A stretch of 15,783 nt of DNA from Fidelibacterota bacterium (GCA_030634675.1 DAOWAH010000015.1:1-15783); one strand, 5' to 3'. Counted from the first letter of the stretch, positions 1 to 7,975 are shown. The notes: generated by a model from the letters alone, not told the origin. A program made the numbers and translations.

Positions 1-2
1 AC

Positions 3-704
3 GTAGGTAGAGCCTGTGAAGCGCCGCAGGAAATATGCCTGACATTTAACACCACCGCCGCTTCGCTTATTAAGCACGACTGCGCCCGTTCGATTGAGGA
101 GGAAGAATGCCTTGATTTATTGCAGGTAGCTTATGAGCACAACCTGGTTCAGTTCGGTGAAAATGTAAGAGGGGAAGTTAATTTCATTTGCAACTGCTGT
201 GGATGTTGCTGCGAGGCTATGATTGTCGCCCGGCGTTTTGCAATTCTGAATCCCGTCCATACAACCAACTATATCCCGGTTGTGACCGTATTTGATTGCA
301 ATGGCTGTGGCAAGTGTGTGAATGCCTGCCCGGTAGAAGCAATGACTTTGGTTTCATCGAACGACCCAGTCAAACCTAAAATGAAAGTGGCGAAGTTGAA
401 TGAAGATATCTGTCTGGGATGCGGTGTTTGCGTTAGAACTTGCTCAAAGGACAGTATTCACTTGAAATCTCGGCCGAGCAGAGTTATTACCCCCTTGAAT
501 GGAACACACAGGACGGTGTTAATGGCTATTGAACGGGGTAAGTTGCAGAACCTGATTTTTGACAATCAGGTCTTATGGAGTCATCGAGCCATGGCAGGAG
601 TATTAGGCGTAATTCTGAAACTTCCGCCGTTCAAACAGGTCCTTGCGAATCAGCAGGTGAAATCACGCTATCTGGAAGCGCTGATTAAGCATACAGAAAA
701 TTAG
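3..704 (+). CDS. 4Fe-4S dicluster ferredoxin-type protein, 5' truncated by window edge
   Basis: The frame is open from the first bases, so the gene begins upstream of the window; the TTG at 120 lies inside it and is not the start. About 233 residues are visible. Three cysteine clusters are seen: an unusual dense run CNCCGCCC near residue 61 of the visible part, then two ferredoxin-type motifs, CNGCGKCVNACP and CLGCGVCVRTCS, together enough for two [4Fe-4S] clusters plus an extra metal or cluster site. Earlier cysteines (ACEAPQEIC, DCARS) also belong to this domain. No membrane segment or signal peptide is visible. Proteins with this layout are usually annotated only as 4Fe-4S dicluster proteins with a presumed electron-transfer role; no substrate can be read from the sequence. 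The gene ends about 135 bp before the MarR gene and looks like a separate unit. Confidence 0.85.
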   Translation, partial: VGRACEAPQEICLTFNTTAASLIKHDCARSIEEEECLDLLQVAYEHNLVQFGENVRGEVNFICNCCGCCCEAMIVARRFAILNPVHTTNYIPVVTVFDCNGCGKCVNACPVEAMTLVSSNDPVKPKMKVAKLNEDICLGCGVCVRTCSKDSIHLKSRPSRVITPLNGTHRTVLMAIERGKLQNLIFDNQVLWSHRAMAGVLGVILKLPPFKQVLANQQVKSRYLEALIKHTEN

Positions 705-763
705 AGTGACCTCAACCTAACGGAATCAATTGTTCAGGCTTTTAATTTAAGTTTTACTGGCAT

Positions 764-787
764 TATAATTATATTAGATGTAATATA
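764..787 (+). promoter_or_regulatory. Candidate -10 box and MarR-type operator palindrome
   Basis: A consensus -10 hexamer TATAAT (764-769) is followed at once by a perfect inverted repeat, TATATTA-GATG-TAATATA (770-787; 7-bp arms, 4-bp spacer). It sits 53 bp before the MarR start codon. MarR-family dimers commonly bind AT-rich palindromes of 16-20 bp that overlap their own promoter, so autoregulation is a fair inference. No good -35 box is seen at the usual distance, and AT-rich DNA yields such repeats by chance. A second, shorter palindrome TGTA-TAG-TACA lies at 795-805. Confidence 0.4.
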
Positions 788-840
788 CAACGGATGTATA
801 GTACACCTATATTTATTGATATCATGATTGGAAAAAAGTT

Positions 841-1302
841 ATGGGTAGTTCAGATATAAGAGCTTTCAGGAAGTTACTCAGACAATTTGAACGTCAACTG
901 AGTCTCCAGGGTGCCAGTTGTTGTATTGGGGTAACTCTCGCACAATGTCATGCATTATTGGATATTGAAGAATCTGAAAAAACTACAACAGGTCAAATTG
1001 CGAATAATTTAGAGTTGGATAAAAGTACACTTAGTCGCACAGTAGATAACCTGGTTAAACGAGGATTAGTTGAAAGACAAGCTAATCCGGACGATAGAAG
1101 ATATACGTTGCTTTCTTTATCAAGTGCTGGTCAAAAGAATTGCTCGAGGATTAATAGTGAAGCTGACGAGTTTTATGAATCTGTATTTGATAAGTTACCC
1201 AAAGAAAAACGCGAGGATGTAATCCGTCATTTTGAACTACTGGTGGATGCTGTACAGGAAACTTACAGGAATACCAATGATGATACCGAATGTTGTGAAT
1301 AG
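841..1302 (+). CDS. MarR-family transcriptional regulator, cysteine-rich
   Basis: A 153-residue protein of normal MarR length. The winged helix-turn-helix spans about residues 48-92: TTGQIANNLELDKSTLSRTV forms the helix-turn-helix and NPDDRR is the conserved wing motif of the family. The flanking helices would form the dimer interface. Six cysteines stand out for a small cytosolic regulator: a Cys-Cys pair at 27-28, Cys36 in the segment LAQCHALL, Cys101, and a second Cys-Cys pair at the extreme C terminus (151-152). This suggests sensing of thiol oxidation, persulfide or metal, but no ligand is proven. It is followed on the same strand by a rhodanese and YeeE/YedE transporters, so control of that sulfur block is the natural inference. 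The start ATG has only a weak A-rich ribosome site (GGAAAAAAG). Confidence 0.88.
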   Translation: MGSSDIRAFRKLLRQFERQLSLQGASCCIGVTLAQCHALLDIEESEKTTTGQIANNLELDKSTLSRTVDNLVKRGLVERQANPDDRRYTLLSLSSAGQKNCSRINSEADEFYESVFDKLPKEKREDVIRHFELLVDAVQETYRNTNDDTECCE

Positions 1303-1369
1303 TTGAAGAATCAATAGAATAAGATGTACTTTTTTTTAGTAGAAGAGCACTTTAGAATAAAACAAATTT

Positions 1370-1376
1370 GAGGAAA
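1370..1376 (+). promoter_or_regulatory. Ribosome binding site fixing the sulfurtransferase start
   Basis: GAGGAAA lies 6 nt before the ATG at 1383. It directly follows an in-frame TTG at 1368, which therefore cannot be the start because the site would fall inside the gene. The ATG at 1383 is preferred. Confidence 0.65.
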
Positions 1377-1382
1377 TATAAC

Positions 1383-2324
1383 ATGTATAATTTGAAACAA
1401 TTTACACTAAGCTTCAAACTTCTCTCTCTATCGATTCTATTGATTGTGAATATCTCACAGGGCAATCCGCCAACTAAAATTCCTCTCCTAGTCTCTACAG
1501 AATGGCTCAGCGAACAGTTGGATAATCCATCCTTGGTATTATTACATATTGATCGACGGGGTGCCTATGATGAAAAACACATTCCAGGTGCGAACTACAT
1601 CTCACTCCGCGGACTCATCGAAAGAAAATCAAAAGATAATCTATCTGATGAAATCCCCTCAGCAACTAAACTCGATTCAATCTTTGGATCATTAGGCATA
1701 AATGAAAAATCCTTGATCGTGATTTATTACGGAAATGAGATGCTGATACCATCAGCCTCGCGACTATTTCTAACAGTAGACTATTTTGGTTTAGGAGAGA
1801 ATACCCATATCTTAAACGGCGGTTTGACATCGTGGATAACTGAGAATCGACCAACCTCTGCAGACGTTTCAAATACAAAAAGTAGCAATATTAGCGCTAA
1901 TCTTAAAGAAGATCTACTGGTTGGGGCTGATTGGGTATTTCAGAATTTGCGAACATCCGATATAGTCATTATTGATGCGCGCCCAGAGGAACAATACAGT
2001 GGAGAGGAAAAGGATCATAAATCACGGAAGGTTGGACATATTACTGGAGCGGTCAATATCCCATTTTATGAATTGACACAAAAAGAATCACCTCATCTGT
2101 TTTTATCCGATACAGAATTAGAAAAAAGATTTATGGAAGCCGGGATAAAGGTGAGTTCCACTATAATCACTTATTGCGGAACTGGTATTTGGGCTAGCCC
2201 CGTCTATGTAGCGGCCAAGCATTTAGGTTACACCGTCAAATTCTATGACGGCTCATTTGAAGACTGGAGCGCCCATCCTGATTTTCCTGTCACAGGTCCG
2301 GTGAAAAGAGGGTGGTTTAAATAA
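1383..2324 (+). CDS. Exported two-domain rhodanese (sulfurtransferase)
   Basis: A 313-residue protein with two tandem rhodanese domains, the usual layout of thiosulfate and 3-mercaptopyruvate sulfurtransferases. Residues 11-25 are a hydrophobic signal segment after a lysine-containing N terminus, so the enzyme is probably periplasmic. Domain 1 (about 35-160) is the structural half: it has the entry motif HIPGANYI and no cysteine in its loop. Domain 2 (about 178-305) has VIIDARP, HITGAVNIP and the active loop CGTGIWAS with catalytic Cys265, which would carry the persulfide. The loop CGTGIWA resembles the CGSG type of mercaptopyruvate enzymes more than the CRKG type of thiosulfate enzymes; substrate choice remains uncertain. 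The gene lies 80 bp after the MarR gene and 11 bp before the first YeeE/YedE half, suggesting it handles sulfane sulfur linked to that transporter. Confidence 0.9.
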   Translation: MYNLKQFTLSFKLLSLSILLIVNISQGNPPTKIPLLVSTEWLSEQLDNPSLVLLHIDRRGAYDEKHIPGANYISLRGLIERKSKDNLSDEIPSATKLDSIFGSLGINEKSLIVIYYGNEMLIPSASRLFLTVDYFGLGENTHILNGGLTSWITENRPTSADVSNTKSSNISANLKEDLLVGADWVFQNLRTSDIVIIDARPEEQYSGEEKDHKSRKVGHITGAVNIPFYELTQKESPHLFLSDTELEKRFMEAGIKVSSTIITYCGTGIWASPVYVAAKHLGYTVKFYDGSFEDWSAHPDFPVTGPVKRGWFK

Positions 2325-2335
2325 TAATTTTCGGC

Positions 2336-2872
2336 ATGGAAAATCTTCACTCAACAAAAACTCCTAAGCCTTACATGAATCCTTATTTAGCAGGGATTGG
2401 TCTTGGGCTGACTTTATTATTAACATTTGTCCTAATGGGTCGGGGGCTTGGTGCCTCCGGTGGTTTTACAACACTGGCATCCATCGCTGTAAGCGCCATA
2501 TCCCCTGATCATGCCCAAGCGAATGATGTATTTCAAGCTCATTTGGACAATGAAACCGGCTCCCCCTGGAAAGATTGGCTGGTTTTTGAAATCTTGGGAA
2601 TATTTGTCGGGGGATTCTTGTCAGGATTCATGACAAATCGGGTGAAAAGGGAGGTTTTAAAAGGTCCCAGAATTTCAACCGGTAATAGATTAATCTTCGC
2701 TCTTGCTGGTGGAATACTCATGGGATTTGCAGCCAAACTCGCCCGTGGTTGTACCAGCGGCCAAGCGTTAACCGGTGGATCATTATTGAGTCTAGGGAGT
2801 TGGATATTCATGCTCTCAGTCTTTGCGGGAGCTTATGCTTTATCCATTTTTGTGCGAAAGCTGTGGACATAA
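2336..2872 (+). CDS. YeeE/YedE family sulfur transporter, N-terminal half
   Basis: A 178-residue membrane protein of the YeeE/YedE (sulf_transp, TsuA) family. About four hydrophobic segments are visible: near 15-36, 80-101, 117-136 and 143-174. The conserved cysteine motif is ARGCTSGQALTGG with Cys139; in the characterised thiosulfate importer TsuA, equivalent GC-containing motifs line the transport path. Full TsuA-type proteins have about 350 residues with two pseudo-symmetric halves, and here each half is a separate gene, a common split arrangement. The region from 38 to 75 (GLGASGGF and following) matches the family's first re-entrant segment. Its TAA stop overlaps the next gene's ATG by one base (TAATG), so the two halves are probably translationally coupled. 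The substrate is thiosulfate or a related sulfur compound by family inference only. Confidence 0.85.
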   Translation: MENLHSTKTPKPYMNPYLAGIGLGLTLLLTFVLMGRGLGASGGFTTLASIAVSAISPDHAQANDVFQAHLDNETGSPWKDWLVFEILGIFVGGFLSGFMTNRVKREVLKGPRISTGNRLIFALAGGILMGFAAKLARGCTSGQALTGGSLLSLGSWIFMLSVFAGAYALSIFVRKLWT

Positions 2873-4056
2873 TGGCGCCTTTTTATCAATTCGGATTTTT
2901 CAGTGACAATTTCAGTCTGATCATTGCTTTTATGATCGGGATTGCCTTCGGATTTTTCCTTGAGCAAGGTGGTCTAGGAAACTCAAGAAAGCTAGCAGCC
3001 CAGTTTTATCTTACTGACCTTACTGTGTTTAAAGTCATGTTTACGGCGATTGTAACTGCCACATTAGGCTTATATTGGCTGACATGGCTTGGGATTTTAG
3101 ATCTATCTTTGGTTTATCTAAATCCAACCTATGTTATTCCGCAACTTACAGGAGGATTGATTTTTGGATTCGGATTTGTCATATCGGGTCTATGCCCAGG
3201 CACATCTTGTGTTGCATTGGCAACTGGGAAACTGGATGGATTATTCACCTTGATAGGAATATTTGTGGGGATATTTATTTTCTCTGAGTTTTTTCCCTTC
3301 CTCAATCGGTTTTTCTACGCAACTTCACTGGGACCAGTTACCGTGGCACAGTTTTTCCATACATCACAGGGAATCATAATATTAGTAGTGATTCTAATAG
3401 CCAGTGCTGGATTTATCGGTGCCGAGATTCTCGAGAATAATACTACCTGGATAGTAATTAAAAAACATTTCCAATCATTAAAACCATTTACAATGAATAA
3501 GACGCTAGTCCTAACCGCTATATTATTCGCTTTATTTGCTACACTAACCAGTAAGTCTTATTATCATCTAGCCTCAATCCAAGATTCCATTGAAGAACAA
3601 GTTTTTGATGGTTATAAGATCCAAAAACTTGGTGTGCATAAATTGGCTGATTGGATCATGGAGAAGAAAAAGGATTATACGATTTTAGATATTAGATCTA
3701 TTAAGGATTATGAAAAATATCATATTCCATTTTCAAGGAATCTTAATCAAACACTTTTACCTGACTTAAAAGATAATTTAACAAAAAAAATAGTAATCTA
3801 TGATGATTCAGATAATATACCTCTTGGGATTCTTTCATGGTTACGTAAAAAAGGTGTTTTCGAAATCTATATTCTAAAGGGTGGTTTAATATCTTGGCGA
3901 CAAGCTGTACTGTTCCCTGATTTATCCTACACTGGTTTAAATGAATCAGAAATCAAAACTGTAAAGAAGATGAGTTACTACTTTGGCGGAGAACCACTCT
4001 TGAGAGAATTAACTATTAATCGTAGCACAATCCGGTTTCAAAGAGAAGGTTGCTGA
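2872..4056 (+). CDS. YeeE/YedE transporter C-terminal half fused to degenerate rhodanese domain
   Basis: A 394-residue protein starting at the ATG that overlaps the previous stop; a longer open frame back to 2749 is only an overlap artefact. Residues 1-185 form a YeeE/YedE half with several membrane segments and the motif SGLCPGTSCVALATGKLDG, containing Cys108 and Cys113. A further membrane segment lies at about 209-226. Residues 253-350 form a rhodanese-like domain: TILDIRSIKDYEKYHIPFS, then KKIVIYDDSDN, then a final YILKGGLISWR. The active-loop cysteine expected after the IVIY strand is replaced by aspartate (Asp311-Asp312), so the domain cannot form a persulfide there and may be a docking or regulatory module. 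The protein ends in Cys394, close to the C terminus. It probably pairs with the preceding half-transporter and the rhodanese enzyme. Confidence 0.85.
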   Translation: MAPFYQFGFFSDNFSLIIAFMIGIAFGFFLEQGGLGNSRKLAAQFYLTDLTVFKVMFTAIVTATLGLYWLTWLGILDLSLVYLNPTYVIPQLTGGLIFGFGFVISGLCPGTSCVALATGKLDGLFTLIGIFVGIFIFSEFFPFLNRFFYATSLGPVTVAQFFHTSQGIIILVVILIASAGFIGAEILENNTTWIVIKKHFQSLKPFTMNKTLVLTAILFALFATLTSKSYYHLASIQDSIEEQVFDGYKIQKLGVHKLADWIMEKKKDYTILDIRSIKDYEKYHIPFSRNLNQTLLPDLKDNLTKKIVIYDDSDNIPLGILSWLRKKGVFEIYILKGGLISWRQAVLFPDLSYTGLNESEIKTVKKMSYYFGGEPLLRELTINRSTIRFQREGC

Positions 4057-5216
4057 AGATAATTGTAAGAATAAAATTGTCGGTATTTAACACTACTAAT
4101 CGCCGGATTTTGCTGCTTCTAAGTATTCTATTCATTGGTTGCCAGGATCTCACGACCACCGACCGGGAATTTGATGATCCTCCCGTCCCCACCCTTACCG
4201 GCGATGGCTTGTCGGTATCTTCACTGGCCGAACAAGGTATTGATCCCGCTGAGATCGCCCGCCTTACCTGGGAAATTCGGAATGGTGATTTTGATGAAAT
4301 TCACAGTCTGGTTATCATACGCAATGGATACCTGGTTTTCGAAGAATACTTTGAAGAAGGCCATGATATCAATTACCTCCATCGCCTGGCTTCGGTCACT
4401 AAAAGTGTGATTTCTCTCATCGTAGGAACGGCAGTTCAGGAAGGATTCATTACCAGTCATAATCAACCATTGTATGAGCTTTTCCCCGATGAAGCAGATA
4501 TCTTCGAAGATCAACCCAAAAAAAGGAAAATTTTATTGCGGCATGCACTGACTATGACGGATGGATTGCGCTGGAAAGAAGGAATAGGTGGTGATTCAGG
4601 CAGTGATGCATATACAATGGACCATTCCTCCAATTCCATGCGCTTTATTCTCAGCCGACCTATAAAAAATAAACCGGGCGAGAAATTTTTCTACAGTAGC
4701 ATGCCAACCCTGGCAGCAGGGGCGGTTCGTAATGCCAGTGGTTTTAATTTTGAAATTTATGCCGATACCTATTTGTTTGAAAAACTCGGCATCCAAAATT
4801 ATTCCTGGGAACACCAATCGGATGGGTTTATACGCGCTGATGGCGGCCTACACCAAACTAACCGTGATATGGCCAAAATCGGTCTGTTGTGTCTGAATAA
4901 CGGTGTCTGGAATGGTGAGCAAATTCTGCCTGAAAACTGGATGGAACTCTCAACCAAAAAATGGATCGATACCAAGCAGGGACATCATTATGGCTTTTAT
5001 TGGTGGTTGATACCTCATGCAGGTATTCCGGGATTTCTGATTGATGGGGATGGCAATTATTTCGGTAGCGGCTATGGCGGACAGAAACTGTTCATTATTC
5101 CCGAGTATAACCTGGTAATAGCCAGCTTTGGGAGCGATAACGAAATCGACACCCACGAAGATCACAGCGTACCGCATTTCGCACTTTACAACATTATCCG
5201 CGCTATTAGGGATTAA
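4050..5216 (+). CDS. Serine hydrolase lipoprotein, class C beta-lactamase fold (NylB-like)
   Basis: Up to 388 residues, with a lipoprotein signal ending LLLLSILFIGC (Cys31 as the lipidated residue). The catalytic SxxK is SVTK (Ser115, Lys118). The second motif is YSS (Tyr215) rather than the usual YSN, and the third is probably GYGGQ near 341. Segments such as RLASVTKS, LLRHALTMTDGL and GLHQTNRDMAKIG are typical of this family, which includes 6-aminohexanoate-dimer hydrolases, esterases and D-amino peptidases; the true substrate cannot be told. The start is uncertain: TTG at 4050 overlaps the preceding gene by 7 bp with AAGG immediately before it, while TTG at 4077 would give a compact 22-residue lipoprotein signal. 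The barrel-like gene follows after 5 bp. Gene style becomes more GC-rich here than in the sulfur block. Confidence 0.85.
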   Translation: MLKIIVRIKLSVFNTTNRRILLLLSILFIGCQDLTTTDREFDDPPVPTLTGDGLSVSSLAEQGIDPAEIARLTWEIRNGDFDEIHSLVIIRNGYLVFEEYFEEGHDINYLHRLASVTKSVISLIVGTAVQEGFITSHNQPLYELFPDEADIFEDQPKKRKILLRHALTMTDGLRWKEGIGGDSGSDAYTMDHSSNSMRFILSRPIKNKPGEKFFYSSMPTLAAGAVRNASGFNFEIYADTYLFEKLGIQNYSWEHQSDGFIRADGGLHQTNRDMAKIGLLCLNNGVWNGEQILPENWMELSTKKWIDTKQGHHYGFYWWLIPHAGIPGFLIDGDGNYFGSGYGGQKLFIIPEYNLVIASFGSDNEIDTHEDHSVPHFALYNIIRAIRD

Positions 5217-5221
5217 ATAGC

Positions 5222-5854
5222 ATGAAATGTTTTAACAATGGTCTACTCGCAATATTATTAGTAATTACAACAATTCACTCTCAATATATACCAGCAATAA
5301 ATGAAGAAAATCCAGTATTTATTAACAAGTTAGGATTAAACCTCGGAATGAATTTTCCCTTTGGTGCAGGGGTGTTGCGAGAACGTGCTTATCCATTTGG
5401 TCTCAGCCTGTACTTAACCGGAAACCATACCACCCCCAGCTCTTATAATTATGAGTTGTTAACCGGTGCGGAAATCATGGCTGACTTCGGTGGCGGTATT
5501 TATTTTACCCTGCCAGTTTTAGTTAACAGAACATATGAACTGGTAAATTTCAGAAACAGCCGTTTCATCATAGATGGTTTTGCCGGTCTGGGTTATTCTT
5601 TCCACCATATCTTCACCCAAACAGAAGGCGTAACTGTTAAAAATCAGCACACTCTGGGACTTGATGCTGGATTAATATTCAACGTTGCTATTGGAAGGAA
5701 ATGGGCTATCAATATGCGCGTGGGAATCTTCCGTTCATTTACCAGGCCGGTGCAGGCTTATTTTGCCGGGACCAGCATAACCAGTAAAGATAAGTTCAAT
5801 TATGCAACCTTGCCACTTCTCATTGGTATCTCCAGGAAAATAGGACAGCCATAG
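5222..5854 (+). CDS. Small secreted protein, probable outer-membrane beta barrel
   Basis: A 210-residue protein with a clear signal peptide (hydrophobic run LLAILLVITTIHS, residues 8-20). The mature part is rich in alternating hydrophobic/polar stretches, glycine and aromatic residues, for example NKLGLNLGMNFPFGAGV, IMADFGGGIYFTLPVLV, FIIDGFAGLGYSFHHIF, HTLGLDAGLIFNVAIG and WAINMRVGIFRSF. This is the pattern of amphipathic transmembrane strands, and about eight are possible, suiting a small OmpW/OmpX-sized barrel. I do not recognise a specific family. It starts 5 bp after the serine-hydrolase stop, so the two are probably co-transcribed. The upstream ribosome site is weak. No catalytic motif is visible. 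Confidence 0.65.
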   Translation: MKCFNNGLLAILLVITTIHSQYIPAINEENPVFINKLGLNLGMNFPFGAGVLRERAYPFGLSLYLTGNHTTPSSYNYELLTGAEIMADFGGGIYFTLPVLVNRTYELVNFRNSRFIIDGFAGLGYSFHHIFTQTEGVTVKNQHTLGLDAGLIFNVAIGRKWAINMRVGIFRSFTRPVQAYFAGTSITSKDKFNYATLPLLIGISRKIGQP

Positions 5855-5907
5855 TTTTTAAGGAAACAGTAGTATAGAAATAATAGTTTTTAAAAACGAG
5901 AAATAGA

Positions 5908-6738
5908 GTGAGAAAGAAAAAAATCATCATTTTAGGCATTATCGGTTTTATGATCATTCTGGGTCTTGTTTTCTTAATCAAGAGCCCGGTGGGTATTGCG
6001 CTATTCAAATCAAAAAGTCATTTTTTAATATCTCATACCGATAGCAGAGTGATGTACGAACCTGGAGCTGAAAAATATGCGGAAAAAATTTCTGACTATT
6101 TTCCCATCGCATTAAAAACAATTGAGGAAAAACAATTCAATCCATTTTCAAAATCTTTCAAAGTGTACGTTTGTAATACCCAAAAAAGCCTTGGTGAATT
6201 TGTTTCCGCAAAATCATTATATCCTATAAGAGGACTATCTTTGAGAGGTAATATATATATCGCACCCAGCGCTTTCAATTTTAAGGGTTTGGATACACAT
6301 AAAGAAACCACAATGCATGAATTATCTCATCTTCACTTCCGGTTACGATTGGGATTTGTAAAATATAGAAAAATTCCGTCGTGGTTTCATGAAGGATTTG
6401 CTGATTATGTGTCAGGTGCCGGAGGTGAAGGAATTGAGGATAAGGATGCAATTGATTATATATTAAATGGTTGGCATTTTATTCCAAATGATGAGGGTAA
6501 AGTTTTTGGTTCATTTCGAAGAGAATCAAAAAACCTATCAGGTCCTATGTACCATAAACAAGTAAAAATGTTTGTCACCTATCTAGTTGAGACGGATTCA
6601 CTAAGATTCAAAGACTTCATATTAGAAATCCAGAAGGGGGAATCTTTTTCATTGTCATTTTCTAAATTCTTCGGAAAAAATGTAATGGAAATGTGGCAGC
6701 AATTTGTTGAAAGTATACCTTCTCCTCAAGAACTTTGA
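5908..6738 (+). CDS. Membrane-anchored gluzincin-type metallopeptidase (peptidase MA-like)
   Basis: A 276-residue protein with a GTG start. A basic N terminus (MRKKK) precedes a single hydrophobic segment (about residues 6-25), so the rest should lie outside the cytoplasm on a membrane anchor. The zinc motif HELSH is at 137-141 (His137, Glu138, His141), followed by IPSWFHEGFADYVSG, whose Glu162 is the expected third zinc ligand of gluzincins. The spacing and the WFHEGFADY signature match the peptidase MA-like superfamily. No substrate can be inferred. The coding sequence is visibly more A/T-rich than the serine-hydrolase genes on either side, which could reflect a different history. It starts 53 bp after the barrel gene and may be in the same operon. 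Confidence 0.8.
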   Translation: MRKKKIIILGIIGFMIILGLVFLIKSPVGIALFKSKSHFLISHTDSRVMYEPGAEKYAEKISDYFPIALKTIEEKQFNPFSKSFKVYVCNTQKSLGEFVSAKSLYPIRGLSLRGNIYIAPSAFNFKGLDTHKETTMHELSHLHFRLRLGFVKYRKIPSWFHEGFADYVSGAGGEGIEDKDAIDYILNGWHFIPNDEGKVFGSFRRESKNLSGPMYHKQVKMFVTYLVETDSLRFKDFILEIQKGESFSLSFSKFFGKNVMEMWQQFVESIPSPQEL

Positions 6739-6937
6739 TCGCAACTATGAATAATAAGAGCAAAGAAATGCCATGCTCGGTTACCTTATCCATCGGTGTC
6801 GTTAAACCGAAGATTATGAGGCGGGGAAGGAAGAAAATGACATTATCTAAAAAAGAGTAAGGAGAAAATCTGAACTTTGATTTTGGTTTATGAAACACTT
6901 TCCTCTCCCCTTATATATCCATGGATGAGATGACATC

Positions 6938-7975
6938 ATGAAAAGTAAAAACAATTTAATGTCCGTTGCGGCAATTATTTTATTAATAAGTTGCACATCC
7001 GATCGTAATTCCAAGGTCGAACAGCTTTTCGCCGACTACCAGGGCGAGCAGCCTGGTGCGGCAGTAATGGTTATCCACAAAGGCCAACCAATACTGGCAA
7101 AGACATTCGGCCTGGCTGACCTTGAGCACCTTACGCCGGTAATTCCACAAACCAATTTTCGATTGGCTTCGGTTACTAAACAATTCACCGCATTTTGTAT
7201 TATGATCCTGGTTGAGCGTGGACTTTTGGATTATACTTCGTCGCTCACCGATATCTTCCCAGATTTTCCGGAATATGGTATAACCGTGATGGTAAAACAC
7301 CTTTTGCAACATACTTCCGGTTTAATTGCCTATGAAGACCTGATTCCCGACACGGCAACGGTTCCTGTTCTGGATTATGTTGTGTTGACCATGATGATGG
7401 AGCAGGACAGTACCTATTTTGTACCAGGCAGCGATTACCGGTACAGCAATTCCGGTTATGCCGTGCTGACTATGATCGTTGAAAAACTGTCTGGCAGGTC
7501 ATTTGCCAGTTTTCTGGAAGAGAATATTTTCGAACCGCTGGGCATGAGCGGTACAGTGGCCTACCAGAAAGGTATTTCGAATGTCAGGCACCGGGCGTTT
7601 GGCTACATTGTCAACGGGGATTCTGTAATTTTCAACGATCAGAGTATAACTAGTTCCGTATTAGGCGATGGTGGGATTTATACTTCTTTGCTTGATCTGT
7701 ATAAATGGGATCAAGCCCTGTACACCGATCGGCTCGTGACCCGGAAATCCCTGGAGCAGGCGTTTAAACCCGGTTTGGAAGACTATGGTTTCGGTTGGTA
7801 TATTGATGATTATCAGGGCTACCACCGGGTCTACCATACCGGCAGTACCTGTGGTTTCCGCAATGCCTACCTACGTTACCCTGATGATCAACTATCGATT
7901 ATTATACTGACAAATCGCCGCGATCCCGCCGTGAAGGAGCTGGCAGAGAAATTGACGAAATTGTATCTTCCGTAA
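6938..7975 (+). CDS. Serine hydrolase lipoprotein, class C beta-lactamase fold
   Basis: A 345-residue protein with a lipoprotein signal (AAIILLISC, lipidated Cys19). All three family motifs are present: SxxK as SVTK (Ser78, Lys81), YxN as YSN (Tyr169-Asn171), and HTG (His300-Gly302) in the KTG position. Other family landmarks are HLLQHTSGL, YRYSNSGYAVL, FEPLGMSGT and YGFGWYIDDY. Full-length and intact. This fold covers penicillin-binding-protein-like peptidases, esterases and beta-lactamase relatives, and HTG rather than KTG is typical of the non-beta-lactamase members. It is a divergent paralogue of the gene at 4050-5216, which keeps YSS instead of YSN. A gap of 199 bp separates it from the metallopeptidase, so it may have its own promoter. 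Confidence 0.9.
   Translation: MKSKNNLMSVAAIILLISCTSDRNSKVEQLFADYQGEQPGAAVMVIHKGQPILAKTFGLADLEHLTPVIPQTNFRLASVTKQFTAFCIMILVERGLLDYTSSLTDIFPDFPEYGITVMVKHLLQHTSGLIAYEDLIPDTATVPVLDYVVLTMMMEQDSTYFVPGSDYRYSNSGYAVLTMIVEKLSGRSFASFLEENIFEPLGMSGTVAYQKGISNVRHRAFGYIVNGDSVIFNDQSITSSVLGDGGIYTSLLDLYKWDQALYTDRLVTRKSLEQAFKPGLEDYGFGWYIDDYQGYHRVYHTGSTCGFRNAYLRYPDDQLSIIILTNRRDPAVKELAEKLTKLYLP

Noticed and set aside
2749..2871. A 41-residue N-terminal extension of the second YeeE/YedE protein
   Set aside because: It lies entirely over the first half-gene in another frame. ATG 2872 overlaps the previous stop and gives a normal membrane-protein N terminus.
6747..6860. A 37-codon basic small frame between the metallopeptidase and the second serine hydrolase
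   Set aside because: No recognisable domain, no strong ribosome site, and short enough to arise by chance. The interval 6739-6937 otherwise shows nothing clear.
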